Shown: positions 36,201-43,080 of the stretch, in pieces
Numbering within the stretch: position 1 is the first letter of the stretch
Layout: each line of letters begins with the position of its first letter
NCBI RefSeq assembly: GCF_032854445.1
Contig: NC_088297.1
Coordinates: 24,255,127-24,319,126 of the forward strand
Length of the DNA: 64,000 nt
DNA from: Liolophura sinensis
Lineage: Eukaryota > Mollusca > Polyplacophora > Chitonida > Chitonidae
Direction of reading: 5' to 3'
Translations under genes and position numbers: made by a program
The notes under the pieces: model-generated
The model's input: only the letters and a program-made list of their open reading frames with translations
What the model was told of the DNA's origin: nothing
The model's database searches: none

Positions 36201-37728
36201 TTTTATTAATTTTCATTAACAAATCGTCTTTTAATGAGTTGTCGTCTGCTATTTGTGACGTCGTGCTACTTGCGATGTGCTTTGATTTTGCGATGCCCAA
36301 ATGGACTTTAAAATCGGACGGTTAACTTTCAACTCGATGACTATAAAATCGGCAAATACAGCCTTGATTTGGAAGTGCATCGGGCCTATTGCCAGGCTGC
36401 ATTGACATCTTACATCTACATGTGTAAAATGTTTTATTCACTTAGAACACTTCATTTTTTCCATATTTGTTCTACTTCACCCGTGCTGCTAAGCTCCTGT
36501 AAATATACTCTACTATATTAAGCATTTCCATAAACAGTTGTAATAAAACCGTAACTCAGGCAAATAGACAGGAAGCCGATTTTCACCATTTAGTGAGACC
36601 ATTTGCAGGTGTTACTTATTTAAGCTGGCGTTTTCAACCTCGAGTGGGCGATGCAAGCGATGCACCCTAGAGATTGAAAGGTTTATTTGTTAAAATAACA
36701 ACAAAGCTTGAACTGGGCGTTTACCAACAATGCCTTGTAACAAACAATCCATGACGTCATTGGGTTTTAGGGCTATTTAACCACTAGACTACGGATCGCT
36801 CCTCTTAAACAAATAAACAAATATGTTGGCCCACATATAATAAAAAAAGAAGTTAATTTGCCCGTGTAATCCCGATGATGTAGCGTATTGTAATGAGTTG
36901 TAACGTGATAAGTGATAAGGTGATGGGGACACCATTAACACCCATGCATGAGATTCAGTTCGGAGCCTATATATACCCATCACTTTCTGTAGGTATAAAC
37001 ATATTGTGGTGGACAATATTTGGGGCTGGGACTAAGAACAACGCTGTAGATTAAAATGAAAGTCCCTCGAAGTCGGGAAATCTGGGATCAAACCCGGGTC
37101 GTGCCCAACCACAGACTTTAAAAGTGGTACTTGCTGCTGCCTCGCTTAGCGCCCAGCGCTGACAGGTTAGAATAGAGAAACAGGGCTGGTTGTCCCAGTG
37201 TCGGTGTGATGTGAATGAGTATAGGTATGACTGAAAAATTATTGACTACAACGTAGAAAGCCAAACACATATACATTTCAAACATACATACAGTCTTCCA
37301 ATTTAAACACAGGGTGCAGCAACACTAGGTAATCCTATAAAGATGCTCTCATAAAAATATAATCGGTATGCCATCTGTACTATTCATGCCACGGCCAGCA
37401 CCATCCATGCCACGGTCAGCACCATCCGTACCACGGTCTGTACCATGAACTTTGTTAAACCAGTAACGTTTAATTCTAAAAATTTTATTAAGTTTGATCT
37501 AGTGTATCATTGAACTGCATTGATTAGATTTGTATATGTTTCTCCGCATTAAAATTCTTGTAATATATGTATGGTAACAACATTGTCGAAAAGAAGGCCT
37601 CTATGGCAGCTGAAATTCGGGGTCAGAGGGAAAAAGGTCACAAGTTCGTTGTACTTACCTTGCCCGTAGCAGACCGGAATTGACGTCAGAACCACCAGGG
37701 TCAGCAGGAGTGACGCGAGCGCGGTCAT
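188..37728 (-). CDS. Receptor-type protein tyrosine phosphatase with EGF-like ectodomain (17 exons seen, 3' end outside window)
   Basis: Single-pass membrane phosphatase expected to remove phosphate from phosphotyrosine on cytoplasmic substrates. Seventeen exons join in one frame for 879 codons: 37659-37728, 34785-34910, 31526-31660, 29364-29510, 20252-21115, 15950-16082, 12702-12769, 11504-11643, 11045-11132, 10650-10726, 10401-10437, 7608-7705, 6933-7052, 4177-4325, 1885-2020, 879-1028 and 188-287. Layout: signal peptide (about residues 1-22), EGF-like modules (24-447), transmembrane helix (465-488) followed by RRKR, juxtamembrane region, D1 phosphatase domain (about 560-830) with Cys750 and Arg756 in HCSAGVGRTG, and the start of D2. 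All ectodomain introns are phase 1, which permits module shuffling. No fibronectin, MAM or Ig domain is visible, so this is not a vertebrate-type R2A or R2B receptor; EGF-bearing receptor phosphatases are my expectation for invertebrates. The general-acid loop reads W-G-D instead of W-P-D. Family assignment is firm; ligand and pathway are unknown. Confidence 0.9.
511..600 (-). mobile_element. SINE family A, 3' fragment
   Basis: Tail portion of the tRNA-headed SINE best seen at 28140-28390: on the plus strand it reads GTTTTACGCTGTGCTCAAG and continues to AGGAAACCGGGCAGAAC. The head is missing. Confidence 0.75.
879..1028 (-). CDS. RPTP exon 16: end of D1 and linker to D2
   Basis: A 150-base exon, phase 0 on both sides, acceptor CTCTTTGCTAG, donor GTACATGG. 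It reads GQFTFLHRVLLDAW and ends KIQSEFE, the conserved lead-in of a second phosphatase domain. I chose the AG before GGTCAG instead of the AG six bases later because it restores the family spacing QT-x-x-Q-(Y/F)-x-F. Confidence 0.87.
1029..1884. other. RPTP intron, nothing recognised
   Basis: AT-rich intron. A 155-codon plus-strand open frame (1421-1888) runs antisense into exon 15 and has no recognisable domain. Confidence 0.6.
1885..2020 (-). CDS. RPTP exon 15: D1 P-loop
   Basis: A 136-base exon, acceptor CTACCACAG, donor GTTAGTCT. Joined to exon 14 it completes HCSAGVGRTG, with catalytic Arg756, then TYIALDILLEQARAE and ends RANMIQTQ. The signature Cys and Arg and the QT motif of the Q-loop are all intact, so D1 looks catalytically competent apart from the altered acid loop. 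Confidence 0.93.
2085..2397 (-). mobile_element. SINE family B (tRNA-headed), near full-length
   Basis: The right end, read on the minus strand, is TAGCTCAGTTGGTAGAGCGT, an A-box-like tRNA head, followed by GGGTCAATCATGGGTCGGGT. The body includes GGACGGATTTCCACCACTC and ATTATACTGATACTGGTC on the plus strand. Other copies are at 32850-33175, 44030-44325 and 47715-47990. It abuts the 91-base array. Confidence 0.75.
2398..3275. repeat. Minisatellite, 91-base unit, about 9.5 copies
   Basis: The unit contains GGTTGATAACACTCACAACA and CCGATGTACAACCGACACGA, recurring every 91 bases. Open frames on either strand here arise because the unit lacks stops in some frames; 91 is not a multiple of 3. In the intron between RPTP exons 14 and 15. 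Confidence 0.88.
3680..3856. repeat. Short tandem array, 58-base unit, about 3 copies
   Basis: CCTGACTGGTCAAGGTCTGG and CACAGGTGGGTGATGG recur at a 58-base spacing (3713, 3771, 3829). Confidence 0.85.
4177..4325 (-). CDS. RPTP exon 14: D1 general-acid loop and catalytic cysteine
   Basis: A 149-base exon, acceptor TTGTTGTAG, donor GTAGCACC, leaving phase 2. It reads DGKVRTLKQFHFTHWGDHD, and ends GKGPIVVHC, where the last Cys (residue 750) is the nucleophile. The loop that is normally WPDHG reads W716-G717-D718-H-D here: the general-acid Asp is kept and the Pro is lost. Confidence 0.92.
4395..4575 (+). repeat. Dispersed repeat family D, copy 1
   Basis: Contains AGCCGTCAACCAT, GGTCAATAATCGGAAGACCT and CACAAACCACCCAAAGACTA in the same order and spacing as 50455-50640. 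No open frame. Confidence 0.6.
4580..5439. other. RPTP intron, nothing recognised
   Basis: AT-rich sequence without long frames or repeats I can identify. The stretches 5670-6260, 6340-6930 and 7053-7600 look the same. Confidence 0.6.
5440..5665 (-). mobile_element. tRNA-headed SINE, third type
   Basis: Read on the minus strand the head includes CGGCTAGAGTCTTGCTTTCC and the B-box-like GGGTTCGAGCCC. The 70-base plus-strand tail around AAAATCAGTCAAACTCACTA recurs inverted at 6266-6336. Not a functional tRNA gene. Confidence 0.55.
6266..6336 (+). repeat. Inverted copy of the SINE tail at about 5590-5665
   Basis: TTACGTGTCACTGACTACAG through TATGACTGATTTTACACACA is a close reverse complement of the tail at 5590-5665. 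Confidence 0.6.
6933..7052 (-). CDS. RPTP exon 13: D1 KCDQYWP segment
   Basis: A 120-base exon (40 codons), phase 0 on both sides, acceptor GTGTTTTAG, donor GTGAGTAC. It starts IKCDQYWPESGS and ends FCVRTLTVRA, matching the KCxxYWP motif and the following beta strands. Confidence 0.9.
7608..7705 (-). CDS. RPTP exon 12: D1 DFWRMVW segment
   Basis: A 98-base exon with acceptor TATTCACAG and a weaker donor GTGTTTAT. It reads PTTFIMNDFWRMVWQ, then NTDIIIMLTKLKEGNK, covering the DFWRM motif and the core strand before KCDQYWP. Enters in phase 1 and leaves in phase 0. Confidence 0.9.
7945..9462. repeat. Minisatellite, 40-base unit (left block)
   Basis: About 38 copies of a 40-base unit containing GGTGACACATGGTGGTCACA and CCAGATGCTGAGAGCACA. 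Variants (CACACA or CACATA; ATGCTGAG or AGGATGAG) are interspersed. Sits in the intron between RPTP exons 11 and 12. Interrupted by a SINE at 9472. Confidence 0.92.
9472..9640 (+). mobile_element. SINE family A, 5'-truncated, inserted in a 40-base array
   Basis: The copy runs from GGCTCCGGCCGCACGTGGG to an (AATA)n tail. It is flanked by CTGTACAGG on both sides (9463-9471 and 9641-9649), a 9-base target-site duplication consistent with LINE-driven insertion. The 40-base array continues on both sides. Confidence 0.85.
9650..10195. repeat. Minisatellite, 40-base unit (right block, degenerate)
   Basis: Continuation of the 40-base array beyond the SINE insertion. Copies are more diverged and of uneven length, typical of an array edge. 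Confidence 0.85.
10401..10437 (-). CDS. RPTP exon 11: D1 IAAQGP segment
   Basis: A 37-base exon, acceptor TTTGTTGCAG, donor GTCAGTTA. It reads GYSTKKKFIAAQ and, with the next exon, gives FIAAQGP, a near-invariant stretch of the family. Very short, but phase and motif agree on both sides. Confidence 0.88.
10650..10726 (-). CDS. RPTP exon 10: D1 DHSRV / NASYID motifs
   Basis: A 77-base exon with acceptor TTCGTTACAG and donor GTAGGTTC. With the last base of exon 9 it reads YDHSRVVLEPRDSDPYSD, then FINASYID. These are the conserved core motifs of classical phosphotyrosine-specific phosphatases. Confidence 0.9.
11045..11132 (-). CDS. RPTP exon 9: D1 N-terminal motif (KCRY variant)
   Basis: An 88-base exon, acceptor GATTGTCAG, donor GTGCGTAT, leaving phase 1. 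It reads NLPGGVSKKSETAFLPQ, then HAHKCRYKGMVP, and joins to YDHSRV in the next exon. Family members usually have KNRY at this phosphotyrosine-recognition loop; here the Asn is replaced by Cys (codon TGC). Confidence 0.82.
11504..11643 (-). CDS. RPTP exon 8: lead-in to D1 phosphatase domain
   Basis: A 140-base exon with acceptor TATTGTAG and donor GTAAATAC. It enters in phase 1 and leaves in phase 0. It ends with PEALADEFE, which matches the conserved start of receptor phosphatase domains (usually EF followed by LP); the next exon supplies NLPGG. The upstream part (VSNKRGSHATNSV) is unremarkable juxtamembrane sequence. Confidence 0.82.
11779..11858 (+). mobile_element. SINE family A, diverged fragment
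   Basis: Reads CTTGAGTACGGCGTAAAACA and ends in an AATAAATAAA tail, with a short 5' part preserved and the middle missing. Confidence 0.6.
12311..12386. repeat. Perfect-armed inverted repeat (hairpin)
   Basis: Arms CCAGAAACCTAC (12311-12322) and GTAGGTTTCTGG (12375-12386) are exact reverse complements. They continue inward as AAATAAATAAAT against ATTTATTTATTT-type sequence, so nearly the whole 76 bases can fold back. Confidence 0.85.
12702..12769 (-). CDS. RPTP exon 7: juxtamembrane segment
   Basis: A 68-base exon with acceptor TTCCACAG and donor GTGCGTCT. It joins phase 2 to phase 1 and encodes RSTRKNSESDSDNIVNR followed by PIIITG. The segment is polar and Ser-rich, as expected just inside the membrane. 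The donor was chosen because the alternative GTATGG site at 12688 would include an in-frame stop. Confidence 0.7.
13170..13345 (-). mobile_element. SINE family B, partial copy
   Basis: Contains GCATAGGGTTTAAAGTCGTG and CAGTCATATGACGACGAAGA, then diverges; the tRNA head is missing. Confidence 0.55.
13490..14015. repeat. 20-base tandem array (CATCTCCCAAAC orientation)
   Basis: Degenerate units of AAGCATCTCCCAAACCGAAC. The same unit in reverse orientation forms the array at 15265-15615, 1.2 kb away in the same intron. Confidence 0.85.
14020..15260. other. RPTP intron, loop between inverted 20-base arrays
   Basis: AT-rich, no recognisable element. It would form the loop if the arrays at 13490-14015 and 15265-15615 paired in the transcript. 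Confidence 0.5.
15265..15615. repeat. 20-base tandem array (inverted partner of 13490-14015)
   Basis: Units of GTTTGGGAGATGCTTGTTCG, the reverse complement of the unit at 13490-14015. Long open frames (Leu/Phe/Trp-rich on plus) are artefacts of the repeat. Confidence 0.85.
15626..15716 (+). mobile_element. SINE family A, internally deleted copy
   Basis: Retains the head (TTAGCACTCCAGCGC and CCACCAATGCGGT) fused directly to the 3' end GCGTAAAACACCAATCAAAT and tail; the middle is deleted. Confidence 0.65.
15950..16082 (-). CDS. RPTP exon 6: transmembrane helix
   Basis: A 133-base exon entered in phase 1 (acceptor GTTATCAG) and left in phase 2 (donor GTACGTAG). It encodes a short Ser/Thr-rich stalk (TDKSTAALSSSTT), then a roughly 24-residue hydrophobic helix starting GAIVGGVLGFVV and rich in Val, then the basic stop-transfer RRKR. 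The topology is therefore EGF modules outside and phosphatase domains inside. Confidence 0.88.
16815..18668. repeat. Minisatellite, 41-base unit, about 45 copies
   Basis: The unit contains GGATGACAAGCAGAGTTGCC and ACATGTTACATATTACACAT. Units are highly uniform, with a few shared variants (CAGTG for CAGAG; ATATGATG for ATAGGATG) in runs, suggesting local amplification. In the intron between RPTP exons 5 and 6. Confidence 0.93.
18669..20251. other. RPTP intron, otherwise unrecognised
   Basis: Apart from the SINE fragment at 19351-19468 I see no element here. The nearby stretches 16090-16810, 21220-21880 and 22085-22600 are also plain AT-rich intron. Confidence 0.55.
19351..19468 (+). mobile_element. 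SINE family A, 5'-truncated copy
   Basis: Reads GTCGTGGGTTTCCCCCGGGC through GAATAAGTGAAATATTCTCG to an ATAAAGAAA tail. Confidence 0.75.
20252..21115 (-). CDS. RPTP exon 5: six tandem EGF-like modules
   Basis: One 864-base exon encoding six modules of 48 residues (144 bases each), residues 160-447. Each module has the pattern CPVGKYGPTC, a CNCPNRQ or CTCPNRK stretch, GTCTGQC or GTCTEQC, and NPGYTGPDCQ. Acceptor is CTGTTTCAG and donor GTAAAATA; phase 1 at both ends. The modules are very similar to one another, pointing to recent tandem expansion or gene conversion inside the exon. Modules 1-4 read CNCPNRQ and modules 5-6 read CTCPNRK, which defines two subtypes. Antisense open frames here are shadows. 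Confidence 0.92.
21118..21213 (-). pseudogene. Partial duplication of the 5' end of RPTP exon 5
   Basis: About 98 bases containing the intron end, the acceptor CTGTTTCAG and the first 50 or so bases of exon 5 occur twice. The outer copy starts at 21213. It reads SCDDSKYGPTFQYDCNC, then runs into intron sequence; one module Cys is Phe. Reading from the outer acceptor into exon 5 does not keep the EGF frame, so I treat it as a non-functional remnant. Confidence 0.65.
21885..22080. repeat. Minisatellite, 25-base unit, about 7 copies
   Basis: Units of CGATCGGTCACCATGATTGA followed by TTGTA or TTGTG. The CGATCG core is a palindrome. Confidence 0.88.
22600..23130. repeat. Degenerate 41-base tandem array
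   Basis: Copies of TGGTGACCCATAGTAGCCAC followed by a TATGGACATAGTTATAAG-like half, spaced about 41 bases and heavily diverged. Confidence 0.75.
23440..26515. repeat. Minisatellite, 41-base unit, about 75 copies
   Basis: The unit contains ACAGAGGTTATTATAGAGTG and GTGAACCAAAGCAGGCATGA. Recurrent variants (TTGAG or AGAG; CAGGC, TGGC or TGAC; AACAAAAG or AACCAAAG) form a higher-order mosaic. The largest array within the RPTP gene. Confidence 0.93.
26740..27160. repeat. 58-base tandem array resembling an EGF-exon 3' end
   Basis: Seven copies start at about 26755, 26813, 26871, 26928, 26986, 27044 and 27112. The plus-strand core TTACCTGTAGGTGTCTGACA then GGTTCTCCC is nearly identical to 31371-31400 and 31521-31550, the end of RPTP exon 3 and of its dead duplicate, including the splice donor. 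Confidence 0.8.
27165..29363. other. RPTP intron, SINE and one unexplained open frame
   Basis: Contains the SINE at 28140-28390. A plus-strand frame of 112 codons (28743-29081, starting MAGQTFLHVLNRNLTD) has mixed composition and no repeat, but no family match that I recognise and no splice or UTR context. I do not call it a gene. Confidence 0.4.
28140..28390 (+). mobile_element. SINE family A, full-length reference copy
   Basis: Starts GGGGCCTTCGTGGCTCAGTT, a tRNA-like head with an A-box-like GGCTCAGTTGGTTAGC, continues through a body ending TATTCTTGAGTACGTAGTAA, and ends in (AATA)n. ATATTCACC occurs just before it (28131-28139) and just after it (about 28389-28397) as a target-site duplication. 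The head is pol III promoter-like, not a functional tRNA gene. All other family A copies here are fragments or variants of this layout. Confidence 0.88.
29364..29510 (-). CDS. RPTP exon 4: EGF-like module 3
   Basis: A 147-base exon with phase 1 on both sides and donor GTAAATAA. The frame reads PCPDGKYGDRCQHNCDCPN, then CDKTSALCTGECSPGYTG and NCQTK. It closely resembles the six modules of the next exon (shared CPNRQ and CxPGYTG). Two AGs 9 bases apart could both act as acceptor in frame (after 29511 or after 29520). I chose the nearer one; the other would add three residues. Confidence 0.85.
29517..30960. other. RPTP intron, nothing recognised
   Basis: AT-rich sequence with no exon-like frame in the EGF phase. 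The stretch 31667-32850 is similar, except that 32120-32215 and 32370-32470 share a diverged segment (AATAAAC then GGTGGGGCAAAAC). Confidence 0.5.
30965..31150. repeat. Degenerate 40-base tandem array, about 4.5 copies
   Basis: CTCTGCTGTAACAACTCTGG-like units recur at about 30981, 31021, 31059 and 31099. Sits beside the decayed EGF exon. Confidence 0.65.
31376..31502 (-). pseudogene. Decayed duplicate of the EGF exon 31526-31660
   Basis: This is a second copy of RPTP exon 3, offset by 150 bases (its donor-like GTAAC is at 31375-31371, against 31525-31521 for exon 3). It still reads TKCGEDCHCNITYSCGFE and then GWEGRTC, but the next codon is TAG (31388-31386) where exon 3 has CAG. The acceptor CAG has been lost. 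Only 23 bases would separate it from exon 3, too short for an intron, so it should not be spliced as a separate exon. Confidence 0.75.
31526..31660 (-). CDS. RPTP exon 3: EGF-like module 2
   Basis: A 135-base exon with phase 1 on both sides, acceptor TATATTTCAG and donor GTAACAGT. The frame reads ECEESSPTKCGEDCHC, then a middle section with further Cys residues, then VPGWEGRTCQTHT. A decayed second copy lies 150 bases further along the gene (31376-31502). The 3' end of this exon plus its donor resembles the unit of the minisatellite at 26740-27160. Confidence 0.85.
32850..33175 (-). mobile_element. SINE family B copy
   Basis: Plus-strand order: GAGTGAGTGAGTCGTACTTA, CAGTCATATGAGGACGAAGG, GGACGGATTTCCACCGCTC, ATTATACTGATACGGGTC, and a degraded tRNA-like head near GGATCTACCGCTCCCGAAG. 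Confidence 0.75.
33310..33800 (-). mobile_element. Tc1/mariner transposase remnant (C-terminal half)
   Basis: Minus-strand frames contain GRVNAVYYRNAILR, VVPCSRQHQ, then a QKDNAPVMP-like stretch, PALPSDLPLIEH and, near 33340-33400, REWSRMPQAVIRRL. These match the order in Tc1 transposases (YxxxIL, VVPF, QDNA, PDLSPIEH, EW-x-IPQ). Many stops and frame changes show that it is dead. It lies inside a large RPTP intron and in the same orientation as the gene. I found no clear terminal repeats. Confidence 0.65.
34204..34292 (+). mobile_element. SINE family A, head-only fragment
   Basis: Reads GGGGCCTCCGTGGCTCAGTT and continues through CCAATGCGGTTGCTATGAG, then stops; body and tail are absent. Confidence 0.75.
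34785..34910 (-). CDS. RPTP exon 2: EGF-like module 1
   Basis: A 126-base exon with phase 1 on both sides, acceptor TTTTAG and donor GTAAGTGT. It encodes a Cys-rich module containing KCGDECHC, then GGGFCEGGCQDGW and DCQT. The Cys spacing and the C-x-x-GW-x(4)-C ending are typical of the EGF-like modules found in MEGF/SCARF-type proteins. It is extracellular. The next exon repeats the KCGEDCHC pattern, so the two modules are related. Confidence 0.85.
34915..37025. other. RPTP first intron, mostly unrecognised
   Basis: Holds dispersed repeat copy 36045-36205; otherwise no exon or element seen. Phase 1 continuity from exon 1 to exon 2 makes a missing coding exon here unnecessary, though not impossible. 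Confidence 0.5.
36045..36205 (+). repeat. Dispersed repeat family D, diverged copy 2
   Basis: Shares AAACAGACATTCGTA, AGGTCAATAATCGCAAG and CCACCAGAGAACTCAGAAA with the 50455-50640 copy. More diverged than the other two. Confidence 0.45.
37030..37290 (+). mobile_element. SINE family B-related copy (different head), diverged
   Basis: The body includes CAAACCCGGGTCGTGCCCAA (B-box-like) and GTGTCGGTGTGATGTGAATG, and the 3' part has ACTGAAAAATTATTGACTAC. Matches the better-kept copy at 40110-40325. Lies inside RPTP intron 1. Confidence 0.6.
37386..37446. repeat. 21-base direct repeat, 3 copies
   Basis: Units of ATGCCACGGCCAGCACCATC in the first RPTP intron. Confidence 0.85.
37659..37728 (-). 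CDS. RPTP exon 1: start codon and signal peptide
   Basis: ATG is at 37728-37726. The 23 codons begin MTALASLLL and end PVCYGQ, with a hydrophobic Leu/Val core and a likely cleavage site near VCYG. The exon ends CAAG followed by GTAAGTAC, leaving phase 1. It joins in frame to the EGF exon at 34910. An upstream untranslated exon is possible but I cannot place it. Confidence 0.85.
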
Positions 37729-39069
37729 CGTGATCGGACAATCCTGCGGTACCGTCGCGTGACAGACGCAGACAGTGAAGACTGAACTAGTAGCGCAGTT
37801 TTCAGCGTGATCAAACTTACCTTAAAGTTGCCTGAGCAGGAAGTAAAAATATATTCTTCACAAATATTGGTCTTTGTGATGGCATAGCCGTCCAGCCGCA
37901 TGCTGTGCTGTTTTCTGTTCCGCATAAAGCGAGATCTAGACCTGTATGGGCTCTATTCACGGAAAAAACACGATGGTGGTGCTAAGGGCCTATACACCTG
38001 AGGGTCAGGGCCTAAATAGGCGTTCATGCGTGCAGGTTTATACATTATCTAGCTCCCATGTTATTTATAAAACCTCGATATAAGGTTGTGACAATCTTAA
38101 CACGGCTTTATACACACGGGAGAATAAGTCTGATCTACCTTATAGTCATTCTCACACACGGCTTTTTACTGCTCGTGTATTGAGTTACATAAGCAAAAAC
38201 ATATTTGAAAGGCACAAAGGTATATTGGCGTCTTGAATACCGATGGTTAGATGGAGGGGGTATAGACATATTTGTGTTCAAGCTTCAGCAAATATAATGA
38301 GATATCTGGCTACCCTTTAAAGTATGAAATGAAAAAGACACAATATTTATGTGTCACCACCATACATTTTCGTACAGCGCTATAATTTAGCTTGGGCCGG
38401 ATAAAGTCTATATACTGCGGCACTTCGATACATATCTTGGAGGGAGGGGAGGCGGGGGAGGGTCTTGCGTGAAGGGGCTAAGGGAGGGGGGATGTGAAGG
38501 GTAAAGTAAAAGTGCCATATTTACAGCATCGAATCCAGCTTTTTGTATCAACTCTAATTATAGCCCATAATCACTGTTTTTACAATCACCGCCGCTTGGT
38601 ATCTGCTTTGCATTATCTCTGGTTGTCCTGAGGGTGTTTGTAAGTTTGGCTGTGATATATGCCACATATTAATTGTTGTTTGTCGTCACTGGAAATATTA
38701 GTCTCTACAATGGCCAGGAAGGCCCTGTATGTTTTCAGTCTTCCAGGACCAGATATTGGCTGTAAGACTGGGTGCTGAAAATACACGAATTTAATAATTA
38801 CAGGTAACAGTAAGATTGCATAGGCAGATAGTTTCATTTTTTAAATTTATTTTCGTACAATGTTTCGGCAATATGACCATAAGGCTTGGACAAAAACATT
38901 CAGACATGCGCTTAATCATTTAGTATACATTAGTTATCCGTACAAAGATTGGCGGAAAAGAAACATATATGTGAATTTTCACATGATCAATCTCCTTTTC
39001 ATCAAAGCTGACAGTTTGAGCCATGTTTGACAGTGTGAATGTCAGTGTCATTGATCATGACAGAGATCG

Positions 39070-39206
39070 TACATAGGATGGTGGCTGTGGGTTTCCCACG
39101 GGTTCTGACCGGTTTCCTCCCATCATAATGCTGCATGACCGCTGTTGCATAAGTGAAATACTCTCCAGTGCGGCGTTTAACTCCAGTAAAATAAATAAAT
39201 AAATTA
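39070..39206 (+). mobile_element. SINE family A, 5'-truncated copy
   Basis: Runs from GTGGCTGTGGGTTTCCCACG through CATAAGTGAAATACTCTCC to an (AATA)n tail. Located upstream of the RPTP start. Confidence 0.75.
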
Positions 39207-40109
39207 TTAATAAAATAAGCAAGTAACGTGGAATGACTCAAGGTCACAGATGGACGTTCATGTCAGCGTCTGGAGGCGATAACATGCTATTGTGTTTAAG
39301 CAGAAGGCGACACTTCCCTGTATGTATAATCCGACAACAGCATTTCAGACACCTGTTGTAAGATCTCATGTACTTGGCTTCATATTGAAAAAACTGTAAT
39401 ATAATTTATAATTGAAATCGGGAAATGACCTAGTTGTTCAGCCTGCGTGGGAAAGGCCGGACTCAATGCGGATCCCGCTAACGCCAAGAATGGCCAATCT
39501 TAAAGGACTTTCTTTAAAGGATACATGAAAAGGTCATGTAAAACGAGGAGTGTGGTTTCACAGCAAATGATTGAAAAATATGCCAGAAATCTGAGAATTT
39601 TTTTGGAATTTTTTTAGGCTGATGTTATATTTCTTGATAACCCTCGGTCATTTAAAGTTGCCTTGACAGGTATCACCGTTGACTTCACCACAGCAAGACC
39701 GACTACTGGGACCTGAGAAAAACTGTAGTCTAAAGTCATAAAAAAACTGAGGAGATTTTTTGTATTTTTACATGTCAGGCCACACCATGTATTACATATT
39801 AAGAAATAAAGACCAATCGTTTAATGTATCCTTTAGGCCTGATAATGGTCAACCACAAAGTGGAGTCACACATCGGCCTCATTTCAGTGAGGCAGCATGT
39901 AGTACCTAGGAGACACCGTCTTTTACAATGAGGAACGTTTCCCGCCTAAAGTCATTCGGGTCCAAGCCGTGTATTCACGTTCATTCATTACAAGAGGACA
40001 ATGTCTACTCCAGCTTGGACCTGAGTTGCCATTACGTGGGAACACGAATCCCATTGGTGACCAGAAGAAGGTTGAAGGCGATGATATAGCAGCAAGCAAG
40101 TAACAAAAC

Positions 40110-40325
40110 GTCATGGATCGCTTCGGTGGACTAATGGTTAGAGCGTATGCCCTGAACTCGGGATCAAACTCGGGGTCATACCAAAGGCTTTGAAAATGAT
40201 ACTTGCTGGTGCCCAGCACTGAGCATTGGTTGACCCTGTGTCAGTATAATGTGACTGGGTGGGGAGTCCACATTACTGAAAAATTGTTAAGTATGAAGAT
40301 AAACCATAAGCACTCATTCACTCAC
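40110..40325 (+). mobile_element. SINE family B-related copy (different head)
   Basis: Starts with the tRNA-like GGATCGCTTCGGTGGACTAA, TGGTTAGAGCG and GATCAAACTCGGGGTC. Its 3' part ACTGAAAAATTGTTAAGTAT is the reverse complement of the tail of family B (ACTTAACAATTTTTCAGT). Two SINE types therefore share a tail but have different heads and bodies. Confidence 0.68.
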
Positions 40326-41166
40326 TAATAAATTCAGCAATAAGGCCATCTTTTTCTATAACTTCAGAAGTTCAGACAAACAGATCCCCCAGATCCCTGG
40401 TAGCCTTTTTGACAACACAGTTTATCAGCTCCCTCCAGGTAGCCTACTGTATCTAATGTACATATCCAGTTGTATTAATCTCGACCAGGAAGTCTCTGAC
40501 CTAACCCCCAAACTGGTTAACCCCAGTGCTGAACAAGCTCGCACACTTTTATCTGCACACCCATGGATCTGTTTCAATGCAGCAAACATTCGCTGTAAGC
40601 CTTGACAAGGAACCGGTTTTTCTTCAAGTTTTCTTTGACACATAAATATAGAGACAGATTTTTAGTGAATAAGTTGTTGAACTGACCCTCCATTTCAAAA
40701 TAGGCCATGCTAATTATCAAGTGATGAATGCGCCTGTGTGGGTTTATGTACATTTTCAACAGTTCAGTCACATGTTGACAACGTGATTCTGTATTAGTCT
40801 TTTACAAAGACTTCGTAAAATCATGTTATATTGCAGCGTCAGGTGACAGATCAAGGAAGGTAGAGGGGATTTCCCCAGAGGCCGCCAGTCACAATTATTT
40901 GAGCTCTATGTCTGTGATGATAACGTACACTGGATGACTAATTTGCTGAACCAACTAATTTATTGAAACATTCATTCATTCATTTGTGCATTTTCCACGA
41001 CGTAGATGAGAGTGTTTTTACCGTGTTCAGTTTTCAGTGTGAAACGAACCCGAATTTCAGGAGCAAACCACTGGCCTCTGGCAAGTAACTGAAGAACTTC
41101 TCCTGCCTATGACGTATAGATCTTCGCAGGGCGAGTGTGAAAGCCAAAATGGTGGGAGATAGGTGA

Positions 41167-42700
<1,534 letters not shown>

Positions 42701-42944
42701 TAAGTTCTTTAAGCGTACTGGATCAATAAGTGACTGAGGGCGGTGAAAACATGGAATCTCGAAAGTTTTCCCGTCCAAGGCTGTAACACGACAGTGTCTC
42801 AATTTGCACTTGCCTATCGTATCTCGTGAGCAGAACATAAAGTGACAGCCGCTTGTCTGCTGTATACTGACATTTATTCATTTGAAATGGATAATGGATT
42901 TTAACGATGGATTATGGATAATATTTATCCATAACGAGTGGCAT

Positions 42945-43080
42945 TTGTCCATATGAATAATTCAGTTATCGGTATAAATAATTCAGTTATCAGTATTAAT
43001 AACTGATTTATCGATACCAATAATTCATTAATCGATGTCGACAATTCATTTATCTATATCGATATTTCATTCTTTGATAT
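42945..43080. repeat. Degenerate AT-rich repeat
   Basis: Repeats of AATAATTCAGTTATCGGTAT-type units with ATCGAT cores, diverged. Confidence 0.6.
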
